Assembly: GCF_009389715.1 (NCBI RefSeq)
Contig: NW_024067676.1
Coordinates: 1,555,501 to 1,619,500, forward strand
Direction: 5' to 3'
Origin: Phoenix dactylifera
Taxonomy: Eukaryota; Streptophyta; Magnoliopsida; Arecales; Arecaceae
Length of the DNA: 64,000 nt
A program made the translations under genes and the position numbers. Every line of letters begins with the position of its first letter. The stretch's first letter is position 1. Below are positions 1 through 12,695 of the stretch, one piece after another. The notes beneath the pieces are model-generated. The model was not told the origin of the DNA and searched no databases. It worked only from the letters and a program-made list of their open reading frames with translations.

Positions 1-585
1 GCAGCATATTATGTCTCTGAAAATGTTTGGAATTTTTTTCTACAAATTGTATTACAAACAAAACATACTTTTATATGTGGAACTTGAGCATGAGAGCCGC
101 AAGCAGTGAACATCATGAACAAAAACAAGAAAAACAGCATGTATCGCTGCAAGGATGGCAGTAACACGTTAAAGTGTGTGTATGCATAACCACAAATGCC
201 ACGAGGAGAGTATGCTCTCACAGATAAACAAACACTGCATGAATGACTGATAATATGTTATTTACCTACGCCTAATGTTCAAAATTTATAACATATACAG
301 TACTGGATTTCATAGATTATTGCGACTGCTAGAAACTTAAAATCTAGATGTAATTATTTAACAGGCTGATTAATTGTTCCATGCTGCACTCTCAAAAATC
401 TATCAAAACCATATGCCAAAATGGGGGGGAAAGAGCAAAGGAAGTTGAGAAGCAAACCAACCAAACTTTGCATGAAATTTTGAAATAACGCATGGAGATT
501 AACATGCATCCCTGATTGTAACTAAATCATGATAACAACATGGGTAAACGGATTCCAAAATAAAATTGGGTGCAATCAATATTAC
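1..585. other. Intron 2 of the APUM24-like gene
   Basis: AT-rich sequence downstream (minus strand) of exon 2. No further exon is readable with confidence. A pyrimidine tract ending in CAG close to position 17 might be the next acceptor. Confidence 0.5.
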
Positions 586-1375
586 TTTCTCGAGACTGTA
601 ATTTGGTTTCCTCTTCTTCTTCCTTGTCTCTGCCATGTCCTGCAACCAAAACATCAAAACCCAATTAGTATCTGATCCTCCTTAAACACAAGATGTTAAA
701 CTCCATTTAGTTCCAGCAGTGCATCATCTTAAAAACAGAAAATACATAAAAAAACTAAGGAAATGAAACACCCCCAACACCCAGCTCATATTCCACGGCT
801 AAAATTCTTGCTCGCCATGAAACTAACAATTCCAACATTCTCCCATAGCTAATTAAATTTTTCACATTGGTTTCCCAAAAAAACGAAAAATAGTTAGAAA
901 CCACTTTCTCTCGAGAATCAGCATTCCTTGACGAAATACCAAAAATAGTAAATAAATGGGGCATTTTTTTTCCCTTCTCCAACAGCATCACTTGATCAGA
1001 GATTAAGAGGAAACGATGGTATTCGGTTAGAAATATCGATGCCAACGAAATCCACTTGAATCCAATATAGAAATAAGCCATAAAGCAACAGACTCAGATC
1101 GAGGAAGAGACCTTAGCAGCCAAGCGACGCTCCTTGGGGGTATTGGGTTTCTTCTTCGGCCGAAAAGCGGCCGATTTCTCCGGCTCGGCAAGCTTAACCG
1201 ACTTCGCTTTGAGGGCCTTCGGAGGCTTGTCGGAGCCCGTCGCCTGGAGCTTCGCGGGCTTGGACAAAGCCTTCTTGCGGTGCTTCGGATCAGGCTTCTC
1301 CCCTCCGTTCACCAAAGAGAGGTCGCGCTTCCTCTTCTTCAATCCACCGAGCTCCTCCATAGCCGCCATAGGCAA
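586..1375 (-). CDS. APUM24: Pumilio homolog 24 (APUM24/Puf6-type), 5' end only
   Basis: Partial gene entering from the left edge. Exon 1 is 1375-1112 (88 codons, starting MPMAAMEELGG; a second in-frame Met lies two codons on). Exon 2 is 639-586, with acceptor TGCAG and donor AAA|GTAATA, both phase 0. The joined protein is very basic and Lys/Pro-rich, then reads TPKERRLAAK-DMAETRKKKRKPNYSLEK. That resembles the N-terminus of plant APUM24, a nucleolar Pumilio-like protein involved in rRNA processing; the match is from memory. No Puf repeat is visible because those exons lie beyond position 1. A possible next acceptor sits near position 17 but cannot be confirmed. The GC-rich exon 1 and its spacing to the LINE upstream suggest that transcription starts near 1450-1500. 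The symbol is given by family resemblance only. Confidence 0.72.
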
Positions 1376-1605
1376 GAAGAGAACAGAAGAGATCCGAGAC
1401 TCCTCTCGGTGTCGAGGCGAGGGTTTTGGGAAGCGGAAGACTCGCCTAGCTGTTTTCCTGCGAGGGTTTTAGGGAGGCTGCTTAAGTTGGGAACACATTA
1501 GGGATCACCAGGGATCAGACGCATCATCAGCCGTTTGATATATAGGGTTTAACAGGGTCCGTTGGACCAGAAATTATTATTTTCATAGGTTTATTTTATG
1601 CTCAG
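1376..1605 (-). promoter_or_regulatory. 5' UTR and proximal promoter of the APUM24-like gene
   Basis: About 230 bases separate the start codon from the poly(A) end of a LINE copy. The part nearest the gene is GC-rich; the part near 1530-1605 is AT-rich. No clear TATA box was found. The LINE therefore sits inside or next to the core promoter region. Confidence 0.4.
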
Positions 1606-2440
1606 TTTTTTTTTTTTTTTTTTTTTAAGGCAGGCGGATCATACTTGACGAGTACAGATGCACCCAATAAAATCAAAAAATAAAATACCTCGGAGTGCCA
1701 AGGGCAACTCCTCATCTCCAGCCCACAGGATACTATCGGAATGACTGGCTACATAAGCAGCCACCCAATTCACAGCCCCATTAGCTTCACGGAAAATATG
1801 CTTGGCATGAAAGGCCCTCCATCCCTCACCATTGCCCAGATATCTCGGAGCAAAGGATGGACGCAACCATTATCCCTTGGGCCCCTCTGGATCCAACTGA
1901 TGATCGTGGCCGAGTCCCCCTTCAGGACGATGGAATTGGCCCGTAAAACACACTGGGCATAATAAACACCCGAAACTGATATGTCAAAGAGTTAACTATC
2001 CCTACAGCCACGACCCTGACAGATGGGTCCCAAATAACAAAACCTGCGTCGCCCATCGTATCTCCGTCCAAGACAGACTCATTGAAGTTGACCTTGAAGC
2101 AACTCGGAGGTGGAGGCTCCCAGGTGAAAAACACCGTACAAGATACTATCAAGCAAAATGGAAACCCAGATGTCCTAAGCTGTCAAGGTTCCTTCGATAG
2201 GTATGATGTGATTAAGCTTCACCGCCTGCACATGGGCACTCTCCACCATAAATTTGGACGATATACTGCGTTCGCCAAAAGTTTGAGCATTCCTAGCCAG
2301 CCAGATCTGGTAGAACGTGCAAATCGCTTAAGCCGCCTTCTGGCGAAGCAGTAGGGACTTTGAACATTGGCGCATGGCCTGTAAAAACTGGTCCCTCTGA
2401 CCCCGAACCTCTTGCGGGATCCCTGCTAGTCGCCCGAGCC
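1606..2440 (-). mobile_element. 5'-truncated LINE with RNase H domain and poly(A) tail
   Basis: The minus strand reads out of frame in pieces as a plant LINE-type RNase H (RVT_3) domain. One piece contains WEPPPPSCFKVNFNESVLDGD and GDAGFVIWDPS; a later piece contains HAKHIFREANGAVNWVAAYVA. It ends in a 21-base poly(A), seen as T at 1606-1626. The reverse transcriptase part is missing, as is usual for 5'-truncated copies, and frameshifts separate the pieces, so it is dead. The left limit in element orientation (near 2440-2540) is uncertain, and I could not find target-site duplications. Confidence 0.7.
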
Positions 2441-2544
2441 CATGTTATTGTTGGGATGGATACAAAACACATCAAAAGAAAAAAAAGGAATAGAAAGAAT
2501 AAAAAGAAAATAGAGTTCTTAGGTTGGTCAGTGAACAATTAGGG

Positions 2545-5000
2545 CTCCCTAATAATTTAGGTGCTATGAAATCGATGTCATTTTCATGTCACCTAGAAGT
2601 GCCAAGACAACTAAAGTGATCATTTATTTGTAAACATTGCACAAGGTTGGTCTGATTGCGGATAATAAGGCTTTGTAATATTTTAAGTAGTATGAGATTA
2701 AAGTCTTTTTTATGTCATCTGAAAGTGTGAAATGACTAAAAAAGTTATTTATTAATAAAGATAGGATATAAAGAGAGAAATATTTTTTATGTCTTCATCC
2801 TAAGCTGATTGCCGTGTTATAGTCTTATAGATTGTACTATCGTGCAATGTTATCATGATATATGTGGATAAATATGATTTAAATCCAAACAAAAAAAGGG
2901 TATCCTACTTTATCCTAGCTCATCTTGGAATTGTTATATTTATCAAGGATAGTCACGATTTATGCCTGAATTGCTTATCTTGCTTCCAAATTACGTTGGA
3001 GTTCCTAAGTCTAAGGTCACAATTTATGCTTGACCCATATATCTAAACTTTTTGAATATGCACTAAGAAAGCAAACAAGATTTGGATCAAGCTACTTTAG
3101 ATTTGGCAAGTCCCTTGAACCTAAATCTAAGAATCAAAGATGAGTTTGGAGATGTGGATTAGTTGAAGACTTGTCACTGATAAGCAGAAAATTGCTTTCA
3201 AAGCAAACTAACTCCAAAGAAATTGACATGAGCATGCAAAGGCAATCATGAACTAAGCCATATCTTGATAGATGCGGATCTGCGCAGCTTCAAAAGAATC
3301 CACTGCATCTCATTATCCTTCACAAAACAAATGGAAATTACTGGTTTTAGTCTCGGCTAATATACCATCAAGAATCTAGATCTGAGTAATTTGAAACCGA
3401 GATAAATCTTCCTCCATCCTCTCTCCCTCTTAAAAGAAAAGGAGGATTAGCAACCTTGGGGGCGAAAGTGTAGAGGAAGTGATTAAGATGCCATGGACCA
3501 TGAAGCTCCTTTTCTGCATGGATGGATTGAAAACCATCTATGAAGCAAGTGAATCAATGTTGGTAGGTAAATTATTCAATTGTAAGCAAAGCAACAGCCA
3601 AGTTCCTTATCATTGTAGGGGTAAGATTGAAGGGTGGCGCAGGAAAGCAAGGTAATTAACTCATAACTCCACTATATGGGCTTGACAAATGATATGATGG
3701 GGACAACTAAGAATATCTCAACTTTTTTTTGTTCTTCATTTTTCATGCTTAACCTATCACTGGCCATCAAAACATGAAATGAATGCTTCAAGTCACTTGT
3801 ATGGGGATAAGAAACAAGATATGGAAGAAGAAACACTCAGAGTTAGGTATGGGGAATAAATCCCTTTGTAGACCTTTATGTTCTACGAAGCAAGCATCAA
3901 CATGTCATATGCCACGTCAGTGGAAAATGCCCAAAAAAATTGGCTTCATAATTAAGAAAAAATGACCCAATCAATGATGAGAATTGCAAGCACCATGCAT
4001 GGGATTAGATGTGAAAGAAATGAGTTTCCATGATGAGTGAGATGTGCTTGTCGTGAGAATTTTATGACTGAAAAGTCATACGTTTTGCAGACTTTAATGG
4101 GCTTTACCGTATCAAAGGAAGGGAAAGGCCTATAAGTTGGGTATAATAAATTTTGAGTAGCCCATGCTTAATCAAATCACAAGGAGAGAAAGCAAGGGAC
4201 ATGATAAGTTATGAACATGTCAAAAAAAAAAAGAGAGAGAAAGAAAATCAATGAGAATAGGTAGATGCATGTGTAATCTAAGAATATCAAAAGATTAAAG
4301 AATATTTGGTAGAATAAGCTAAAGGAAACCTAGAATTTTCTATGTGATATTGGAATTTTTTCATGGCAACATTGCACAAGTGCCATGTAAAGTATACATT
4401 AATGGTTTAATGACGCATTATCTATTCTTAGTAACCATATTTTCATGAGTTTTATCAAGACTCTAGCACAAGGTTCGAAAGCAAAAATACAAGAAGCCTT
4501 GTACTGATTTGTAAAATTAGAGAGAGATCACTCGCCTTCCTTTTTCTCTTCCAATTTTGGGACCTGACTACAGCATATAATCATGAATGTACGGCTCAGC
4601 ACGTAGCTTAATCGAACTTAACCTATATCGTAATGCAAGTATTAGAAGAGTCTTGCTGATAAATAGAAAACCTGAATGAGCAAAACTAGTGATATTTTCT
4701 AGCATGATAGCTAAAATCTCATAATGTCATTAACTCTAAACAAGTTATAATATAGCTTGCAAGAGGATAAGAAAAGAGCAAGCCAACATTATGCTATTTT
4801 TTTTGTTGTAAATTAACATGGGATCTAGATCATTCCACCCTAATCCAGCTAGGAACCTAAGTCCAGTGAATGAAATGCGCCAAAGATAGATTAATAGATT
4901 GATCATTCCACAACTTTCCTTCACCATAACAACCCTTTTTCCCTCCTTTCTTTGTAGTTGAATGCAATCCTAACTTGCGAACAAGCCAAACCTCCCACCC
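2545..5000. other. AT-rich intergenic spacer
   Basis: No supported gene. A diverged direct repeat with a period of about 124 bases covers roughly 2557-2632 and 2681-2756. The rest is low-complexity AT-rich DNA with no ORF resembling a known family. Confidence 0.5.
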
Positions 5001-5274
5001 TTCCGTGGGCCCCACCTGCTAATCCGATGTGTCAGAGTCCGATTCGAAAGCTTTGCTGTCCCGTGGGCCGGGGGGCTCAGGTGATTCCTCTTGAGCTTTT
5101 GGAGCGTAAGTGACGGAGAGGCCAGCGTAAATGCGACACGATGTCGTGTCGAAGGCGAGCGAGCGGTGCCAGGCTAGCATCCGCTGGCATGGCTGAAGGT
5201 GGGGCCCACCTCCTTCCTGGCAACCCACGTGTGACACGCAGTCCCATGCATCCCCTCCCACCCCACGCCAACCC

Positions 5275-5312
<38 letters not shown>
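4985..5312. other. GC-rich island with G-box and (TC)n tract
   Basis: A sharply bounded GC-rich stretch in AT-rich DNA. It contains CACGTG near 5227 and ends in a (TC)n run at 5279-5312. Such an island can be a promoter or 5' UTR, or a fragment of a transposon. No ORF here looks like a known protein; overlapping reading frames on both strands are low-complexity. Confidence 0.35.
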
Positions 5313-5315
<3 letters not shown>

Positions 5316-5418
5316 CACCCACAGATACGCCCAAGAAAAACACCATAATTTTCACTATATTTCTTTGCAGAAAAAATACTTAATTATTTTTCTTAATAAA
5401 CAAGAAATTCGTGCACAC

Positions 5419-5526
<108 letters not shown>

Positions 5527-5654
5527 CATACTTAGATTTACAACTCCATTTATGATATCCTATCATATACTATAACATTTGTTTTCAAAAATGCTCAATT
5601 AATATCACCGAGGTAGTAGCACGATTGTGTATCCGCCTGAAAAGACGTGGATGG

Positions 5655-5780
5655 AAAGGATATGAGTAAAATTTGTCTTTCCGTATCAATATTCTTCAGC
5701 GAAGAGAGTCCAATGAAAATTGCAAGACGGATTAGTTTTTCCTCTCCTCTTTTTTCTTTTACCTAAACAAAAAAAAATTA
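5655..5780 (+). mobile_element. Decayed 3' fragment of the tRNA-derived SINE family
   Basis: It shares the SINE core phrase GATATGAGTAAAATTTGTC and the GTCCAATGAAAATTGC block with the copies near 49.3 and 53.3 kb, followed by a CT-rich stretch and a short A run. The tRNA-like head is absent. It is much more diverged than the other copies. Confidence 0.6.
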
Positions 5781-6308
5781 ATTAATTGCTGCATCTCACA
5801 AAATAAAATTATAGAATCAAATTAATTTTTTGGTAATTTATTCTCAACGATTTGCATGTGATTTTTTTATTAAAAATTTACGCATAACTATTGGTAAAAT
5901 ATAACAGGGAGAAATGCACATATTAATTATATAATTATCTTATAAAGGACTATTTAGATGAGATGTTTGTGCTGCATTATTCTATATTTAGTAAGGTAAA
6001 CTATTGATATGCGTGTTGTTCAAAGTACATCGAGAACTGAACTGAGATGTCTATGTATATTTTATAATATTTGTGCAAATATTGATATTATATTAGATAA
6101 TTATGGCTATCCAAAATTTTTAATTGGCAAGCAAAATTGCTTTCTTCAAAATTTATTAAGTTGATGCCATAGTTCTAGCCTTTGGTGCCAACTCATTTCA
6201 CCAAGGAAGGTAATTTCTTTATTCCTTTATTAAGATCCTCACTAGAATAACTGATCAATCCCATACCTTTTTATTATTTGGGACCATGGCAAGATCCCTC
6301 AATTTTTC

Positions 6309-6311
6309 TTT

Positions 6312-6351
<40 letters not shown>

Positions 6352-6373
6352 TTTGTGTGTGTGTGTGTGTGTT
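6309..6373. repeat. Compound (TA)n(CA)n...(GT)n microsatellite
   Basis: TA, then CA, then GT dinucleotide runs follow one another. The CA and GT arms are complementary and could fold into a hairpin. Confidence 0.9.
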
Positions 6374-6399
6374 TGACAAGGAGACCCAAACCACCCCCA

Positions 6400-6759
6400 C
6401 GGGGACCTTCTCCTACACTCACCATGACTGCCTCTCGAGTCTCCACCTAGCTTGATCCCGTAAAGTCTTGATTGGGGTCAACTCGGGTTGCCTTTTGGGT
6501 GCAATTAAGGCAACACTTTCTTCCATTTTTATCATCATTTTTTGTTTCTCAAGTATAGACCCGACAGCTTCTAAGCATTTGTGCTTCTCGTGTCTCTCAT
6601 TCTTTCTTCTTCGATAATTCCACGCTTCCGCTCTCACCTCCACCGCCGCACCCCCTACCCCAACCAAAGTCTTCTTCTTCTCCTCGTTCTTCTTTGCGGC
6701 TCTTCTGGTTGGAGCTTCTTCCTTTGTGCCTTGTCCTGCCCCTGGGCTTGAGGGGGCTC
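6400..6759 (+). promoter_or_regulatory. 5' leader and promoter region of the GH28 gene
   Basis: CT-rich sequence (pyrimidine patches around 6590-6720) precedes the short first exon, typical of plant 5' leaders. No certain TATA box was identified; the TA-rich microsatellite lies just upstream. The start was chosen because ATG AAG AGG CAA|GTAAGT gives a consensus donor and a good signal peptide when joined to exon 2. Confidence 0.45.
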
Positions 6760-9700
6760 ATGAAGAGGCAAGTAAGTACGTTTTTTGTTTTTTTGGCTAT
6801 TTTTTGCTTATTGTTTGATAAAGGAATCATCTTTCTCGGTGACAATGGATCTCTAAGAGTTTGATTGCCTTTATTTTTCTGTTGTATGCTTGAAAAATTC
6901 AATTTTGCTTTCATTTTTGCCGTTTTTGGCTGTTTTTTGCGATGCTCTCCACTTTCTTTTTTTTCTTCATGCGCCATCCGGGATTTACGGCATTCCCCAA
7001 TTTGGTGTTGTTTCCCCAAAAAATTCTCTTTTGGGTGCTTGGGAGCTTGGGCTAAGTTCAATCATTGGCTCCTTTTATGAGGTGTCTTGTGATCAGTCAT
7101 GCCTAGATTTGCCCATTCTTGAACCAACCCGCCATTTCTTTCATGTAGTCTTTCGGTTTTTACTTAGTTTTTGTTGTTGGGTGGGGTTCGATTAGACTAA
7201 TGGTTTTGTCTCAGGGAGTTTAGCTTTGATTCTTTGTATTTCTTTGACGCATATAAATTCTTGTATTATTGAATCATAAGAGTTTCCAAAGATACTTCCA
7301 CTTGCCTCCTTTAATGAGCTTGATTGGCTCAGGAGTACAGGCATTGAAGTTCTTTTTTCTTTGATCTTACTTTTTCTTTGGAGAAGAAGAATCATTGGGT
7401 TTCTGTGGAAGAGTTAATTTAATAAAGTAGATCCTAGTTGCCAATCTGATCTTCTCTGTCTCAATGCTCAATTCCAACTTGAGCTTCTTCAATCAATTGC
7501 CACTTGTTTCTCATTATATCAATATAGTAGGCTTGCATTCTCTTAGATAATGTGGAACCCTTCCTTTTCTTTTGCCTCATCAGCGCTGGAAGTGTAGCTG
7601 AATGGCGTGTAATTGTTCGAATTATATATCCATGAGATATTGGATCCATTTCATTGCCGTTTTGTAGATTCTTCTAACCACTAAAAGTTTCCATTCTTAT
7701 TGGTCTCTTTGGTCGATGTTTTACTGAGTGCATGCACTATTTGCACTTTGCAGTGTTAATTGATGTGTTGGCTTGGTTCTTGTCTTCTTCAGGTAGTTGT
7801 GCTATTAGTTTTAGTAGTTGCTCATGCTGTCAGAGGCAATGGAGGGGAGGATGGGCACTGCAAATACAAGAGGGGTTTGAACCCAAGACCGCACAGTGTT
7901 TCCATAACGGATTTTGGCGCCATCGGAGACGGGTTGACACTAAATACACTTGCCTTTCAGAATGCTATCTTCTATTTGAAGTCATTTGCCGACAAGGGCG
8001 GCGCTCAGCTGTATGTTCCTAAAGGGAGGTGGCTGACTGGAAGTTTCAACCTCACCAGCCACCTTACCCTCTTTTTGGACAAGGATGCCATTATAATTGG
8101 CACTCAGGTCTTCTTCTATAATGTATTGACATTCATTTTGTTATTCTTGTCGTATTTTTCCTGTCATGGCTTATATGCCAGTCTGACTAATTTATATGCT
8201 CACAAGATGGTGTCGATAATTAATTTGGGGCACTCATGTTACCAGGGCACTACTGTAGAAGTACCCTACAACCCCAATATGCCATTATACCCATGATAGA
8301 ATGATGTATAGTACTGTACTTTTAAATTCTTAATATAGATACTGGACATTCATGCAACACAATGGACATGCTTTATATTTCATCAATATCTCAAACCAAG
8401 GAAAAAGTTCTCCCATTGAGCTTATAGAATATTTAGGATTTTCAATGTGTGATACATATTTGTTGCCAAAAATGTCTTCCACTATGCATATTTATGATAT
8501 TTCTCATCCAAACTACCTAATTAGCTTAAAAATTTTAGAAAAAGGATAATTTGCAAAATTATTTTAATACATACATTTGAACTAATCTGAAAGTCCACTT
8601 TGAACTCATTGCAGCCCTATTCTGTCCCAATTTTAAGAAGCTGCACCTAGAAAAAATTTGATAACTATGCAAGTGTCTGGCATATATCTAATTTGGACGT
8701 GCGTCTGACACGGATTTTAGGAGCTAGACATGAGTGTCTGTGTGACACAGCTTTCATTCAGCTTCATATCAAACTATTTATTCTCAGTATCAACTTGCCT
8801 TCTCTTCATTAGTGGTGAACTGGAGTTTGGCACATGCAATGCATATGCTGTGGGGACAGACAAATGCACGAGCTGAGCCTCATATGCCACTCTGAAGTTT
8901 TCATTTAAATAACAGAATAGATGTAGCCTCACACTATTATAATGTCATGACTTTCCAAATACCCTCATGAATTTCATCATTGTAGATGTTTTTTTTTTTT
9001 TTTTTGAAAAAAAAAAAACAGATACTCTTCTTTTATGGTTCAATATATCCAGATTTGAGCTTTCTGTTTCCATATCAACTTAAGCATGGTGTTAGCTAAT
9101 ACAATTCTGTTAGTTGTTGAAAGAGGTGAATGGTGCTTGCTTGGGATTTTATTACTCCGAGTAAATCTGAAAGGGAAAATTGTGTTGTCTTGAAAATTTT
9201 GTGCTGGTGGCTTTCTTGCCCTGTTCTGGAGATTTTACTATGTTATGAAAATCAGCATGCAGGAATTTAAGTTATAAAAAAGGCAAAAGATACTTTGTTT
9301 AACCAAAAATTTTACACTCAGGCATGTTCTATTGTCAGACAATGATTTCCCCTCTTGCTTGTAGGAATCATCTCAGTGGCCTATTATTGAGCCATTACCC
9401 TCGTATGGCCAAGGCCTAGATCTTCCAGGTGGAAGGCATGGTAGCTTGATAAATGGGCAAAACTTGACAGATGTAGTGATAACAGGCAAGATTTTTGTCA
9501 CCTTTATTTTCTTTTACTATACATTTATAGCAGATCGGCAGACATTTCATCCTTCTTACAGTGAGATTGCATATGTCCTTACTAATTTTGTTGCTATAGG
9601 TGATAATGGAACCATCGATGGTCAGGGTTCTGTTTGGTGGGGGTGGTTCCATACTCACACCTTAAACTTTAGCCGTCCTCACCTTGTGGAGCTTGTGAGT

Positions 9701-12054
9701 TCCAATGATGTTGTGATTTCAAATTTGACATTCTTGAACTCCCCTGCTTGGAGCATTCATCCAGTATACTGTAGGTGTGTTTAGTCCTACCTTACTTGTA
9801 TCCAGTGTTGCATTTTCCCTGCAAACTCAAATCATAGTTCTGGAACAAAAAAGTTGGAGAGCATGTTTTACTCATGGAATTCGAACACATAGCCACTATT
9901 CATAATTATTTATATGTGATGCAGCAATGTGGAGATTCAGAAAATAACAATCCGCACTTCATCCAAGTCTCTATTTACAAGCGGTATAGTTCCAGGTTAG
10001 CATCCAACTTCCTTTCTGATATCTATTTGCATTTTTTATGCTTTCTGTTTGTTATATACATCAGAGTATAAAAATCATCTGACTTCTCTGTTATTATCTC
10101 CTTAATATCCTTTTCAGCTAGTTCCTTGCAGTGCTCATATGCTGACTATTTGTTCTTCTCAAAAACTGCCATACATAAATAGGAATTTGGGACTTACTAG
10201 GCTTAGAAGAATACATTATGGATTTTAGAAGCTTGAAAATTTTGTCAATAGATTGATGGAAGATAAGTTAAAGGCCCTCGTACAGAACATATTTCTCAGG
10301 TGCCAGGATTACAATATTATGTGAAATTACCATTGACTATTGAGAGTGAGCGGTCTAGATCTGATGCTTACATTGTATGTTCTATATACATGCAACTTGC
10401 AATGCTTGTCCTTCGACTCCTCTACATGACAAGTTGATATTATACAAGCTGTAGGATGTGACTTGTGCAAGCTTTGATCAGGTCTTGACCTAACTTGCTT
10501 TCAGTTCACAGTTCAATCAAAAAGAAAGGCCACTATATGTGATCTGGAATGAGGATAACTAATTTACTGCAAAGATAGGAGAAATATGCACAGCATGATA
10601 CAGATCCCCATACTCCATATTATTCATTCTGTTGTTCTAGTTAGGATCACCTAGAGGATTCCTGGGAGTCATCTACAAGCAACTTTTGTTGATTCACATT
10701 GAAAAGGGATTGTCTGCTCCGTTCCTTCTCATGCGATGATAGAATGGAACCTAATGGCTGCATCATGATGCCTGATGTGGCTCCTTCAGTGCCAACAATA
10801 CTTCATTTGAATGACAATATGTAAAGTTAAGATCATGGAAAGCCAACATCTGATGTATTTAGTACAGAATGTTTTCAGCAGAGGTTCACATTTATCTTGC
10901 TCTACATCACAGCATCAGCATATCAGCCGCTTCAGTCATTGCTAAGGACCTTTAGATAATTCACTCATTACATTTTGTTATTGATACTAGCTCTGGCCAT
11001 AAAATTTGATTGGCAGTAATAGGTAGGATTCCCTGTTAACATGCCTTTATCTCATGCATGTGAACCTATATAGAAAGTTACTGTCACTCCTACAGAGTTC
11101 AAAATGGGTGGGGCTAGAAAATTGTTTCCCTGTAGTTAAAGCAAAAAGTCTTGAGGTACATGTGTGTCCTTTGTTATCATCACAAATGTAATTGGACCAT
11201 GTGATAATTTTTGAAATGTACATGCTAAAACTATTATTTGTTTAAGCTTTTAATCGGTCATGACATCATAGACTTCTTTATTTACTACTATCCATTTTTT
11301 TTGGATTGTTCAGTTGCTTAAACAGATTCAGCAAACAAAACAATTTTTATCATATCTAACACATATTACTACTGCTTCAGATTCATGCTCATATATATGC
11401 ATTGAGGATTGCAGCATTAATGTCTCACATGATGCCATTGCTCTGAAGAGCGGTTGGGACAACTATGGAATCTCTTTTGGAAGACCTTCCTCAAACATTC
11501 ACATTAACAATGTCCACCTGCAGACTTCTCTTGGCTCTGCGATTGCCTTCGGGAGTGAGATGTCTGGTGGAATATCTGACATATACGTTGAGCACCTGCA
11601 TGTCCATGATTCTTTCACCGGTATAAAATTGAAGACTATCCGAGGCCGAGGTGGTTTCATTGAAAACATAGTCATATCGGATGTCAAGATGGAAAATGTT
11701 CATGAGGCTTTTCGGTTCACAGGACATTGTGGCAGCCATCCTGATGACCAATACGATCCTGATGCTCTTCCGGTCGTCAAGCAGATTACCCTTAAGAATG
11801 TGGTTGGCACAAACATTTCCATTGCTGGTGTCCTCTCCGGAATTGAAGATGATCCCTTCACTGCTATCTGCCTTTCAAACATCAACTTGTCTATCACCTT
11901 AGATGCTTCTGCTTCATGGGTTTGTTCAAATGTCTCAGGGTTCTCTGAATCAGTCTTCCCTCAACCATGCTCCGACCTCCAAATCCCATACTCAAATTCT
12001 TCTCTCGCGTGCTTCTCACTTCTAAACTACAAAGCAATTGCAGCAGCCAAATAG
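6760..12054 (+). CDS. Polygalacturonase-like protein (GH28), catalytic motifs altered
   Basis: Six exons: 6760-6771, 7793-8107, 9365-9485, 9600-9774, 9925-9995, 11381-12054; frames close to give 455 residues. The tiny first exon (MKRQ) joins VVVLLVLVVAHAVRG to make a signal peptide, so the protein is probably secreted to the cell wall. The GH28 beta-helix signatures seen include DFGAIGDG, GSFNLTSHLTLFLDKDA, NGTIDGQGSVWWGW, SWSIHPVYC-like, IALKSGWDNYG and GSEMSGGISDIYVEHLHVHD. The usual NTD motif reads FTS (225-227) and GDD reads SHD (247-249), so the standard hydrolytic centre is incomplete. Intron 3 (9486-9599) uses a GC donor (ACAG|GCAAGA). Length and domain order are otherwise normal for plant GH28 proteins of the At3g62110/At4g23820 type. 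An AATAAA signal lies near 12145. Whether it cuts pectin is unknown. Confidence 0.9.
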
Positions 12055-12237
12055 AGCTTTTTTCTGTGTCTTGTCATTTGCTTCAGCCCCTCTGTATAAT
12101 TGAGAGACTCGAGCTTCCATTACCAGCTTGTCGATTCTTTTTCCAATAAACCCCAACAAGGAATGACCTTTCCATTTCTGTCGCCCATCCAATTCATGCT
12201 TCGTGGGACTCGAGCGATGGTTATCTTGGACCTTCCC

Positions 12238-12264
<27 letters not shown>
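12238..12264 (+). repeat. A27 tract after the GH28 3' UTR
   Basis: A pure A run about 180 bases after the stop codon. It could be the tail of a retroposed sequence, but no target-site duplication was found. Confidence 0.8.
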
Positions 12265-12268
<4 letters not shown>

Positions 12269-12467
12269 ATCCAAGATGACAATATGCTTGCTTGTACAGC
12301 TACATTTCTTCATTCAATCTGTAAGAAATTTTTTTGGTAGTTGTTGGAATCCAGACGTTTGATTGATACCGTTGCATTTGCTGTTAAACCATTAGATTAT
12401 GATTAATATTTGTATGTTTTATCCTGTGCGGACATCAACAGTGAATTAAATTTGCTAAGAATGGGAC

Positions 12468-12695
12468 CAAGGTCCGCCGTATCGGTACTGGTCAGCGTAC
12501 CGATGGCGGCTCCGACCGGTACGTACCGGTTCCATACTGGTCTTGTACCGATTTCTACCGGTCCATACCAGTTCCATACCGGTTTTCCAATGATAAGCTA
12601 CCGGTACCAGATTCCTCACTGATCCGGTACCGATCCCAGACCGGATCGGTACGTACGGTCGATACTGGCCGGTATGGACTGGTACGGCAGTCCAT
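12468..12695. mobile_element. ACCGGT-rich MITE, Mutator-like (9-bp TSD)
   Basis: A 228-base element made of scattered ACCGGT and GGTACC words. It is flanked by GAATGGGAC at 12459-12467 and 12696-12704. The ends are imperfect inverted repeats (GGTCCGCCGTATC against GGACTGCCGTACC). The 9-bp duplication is typical of Mutator-like elements. A related copy lies at 41719-42109. It has no coding capacity. Confidence 0.8.

Noticed and set aside
755-1081. 108-codon minus-strand ORF
   Set aside because: It lies within intron 1 of the APUM24-like gene and has no family features.
5141-5383. Ser/Leu-rich ORF over the (TC)n tract
   Set aside because: The apparent protein is largely the translation of a dinucleotide repeat and overlaps similar low-complexity frames on the other strand.
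7760-7792. Start of the GH28 protein at MMCWLG within exon 2's own frame
   Set aside because: The stretch is an intron end with a CAG acceptor; joining MKRQ from 6760-6771 gives a consensus donor and a standard signal peptide.
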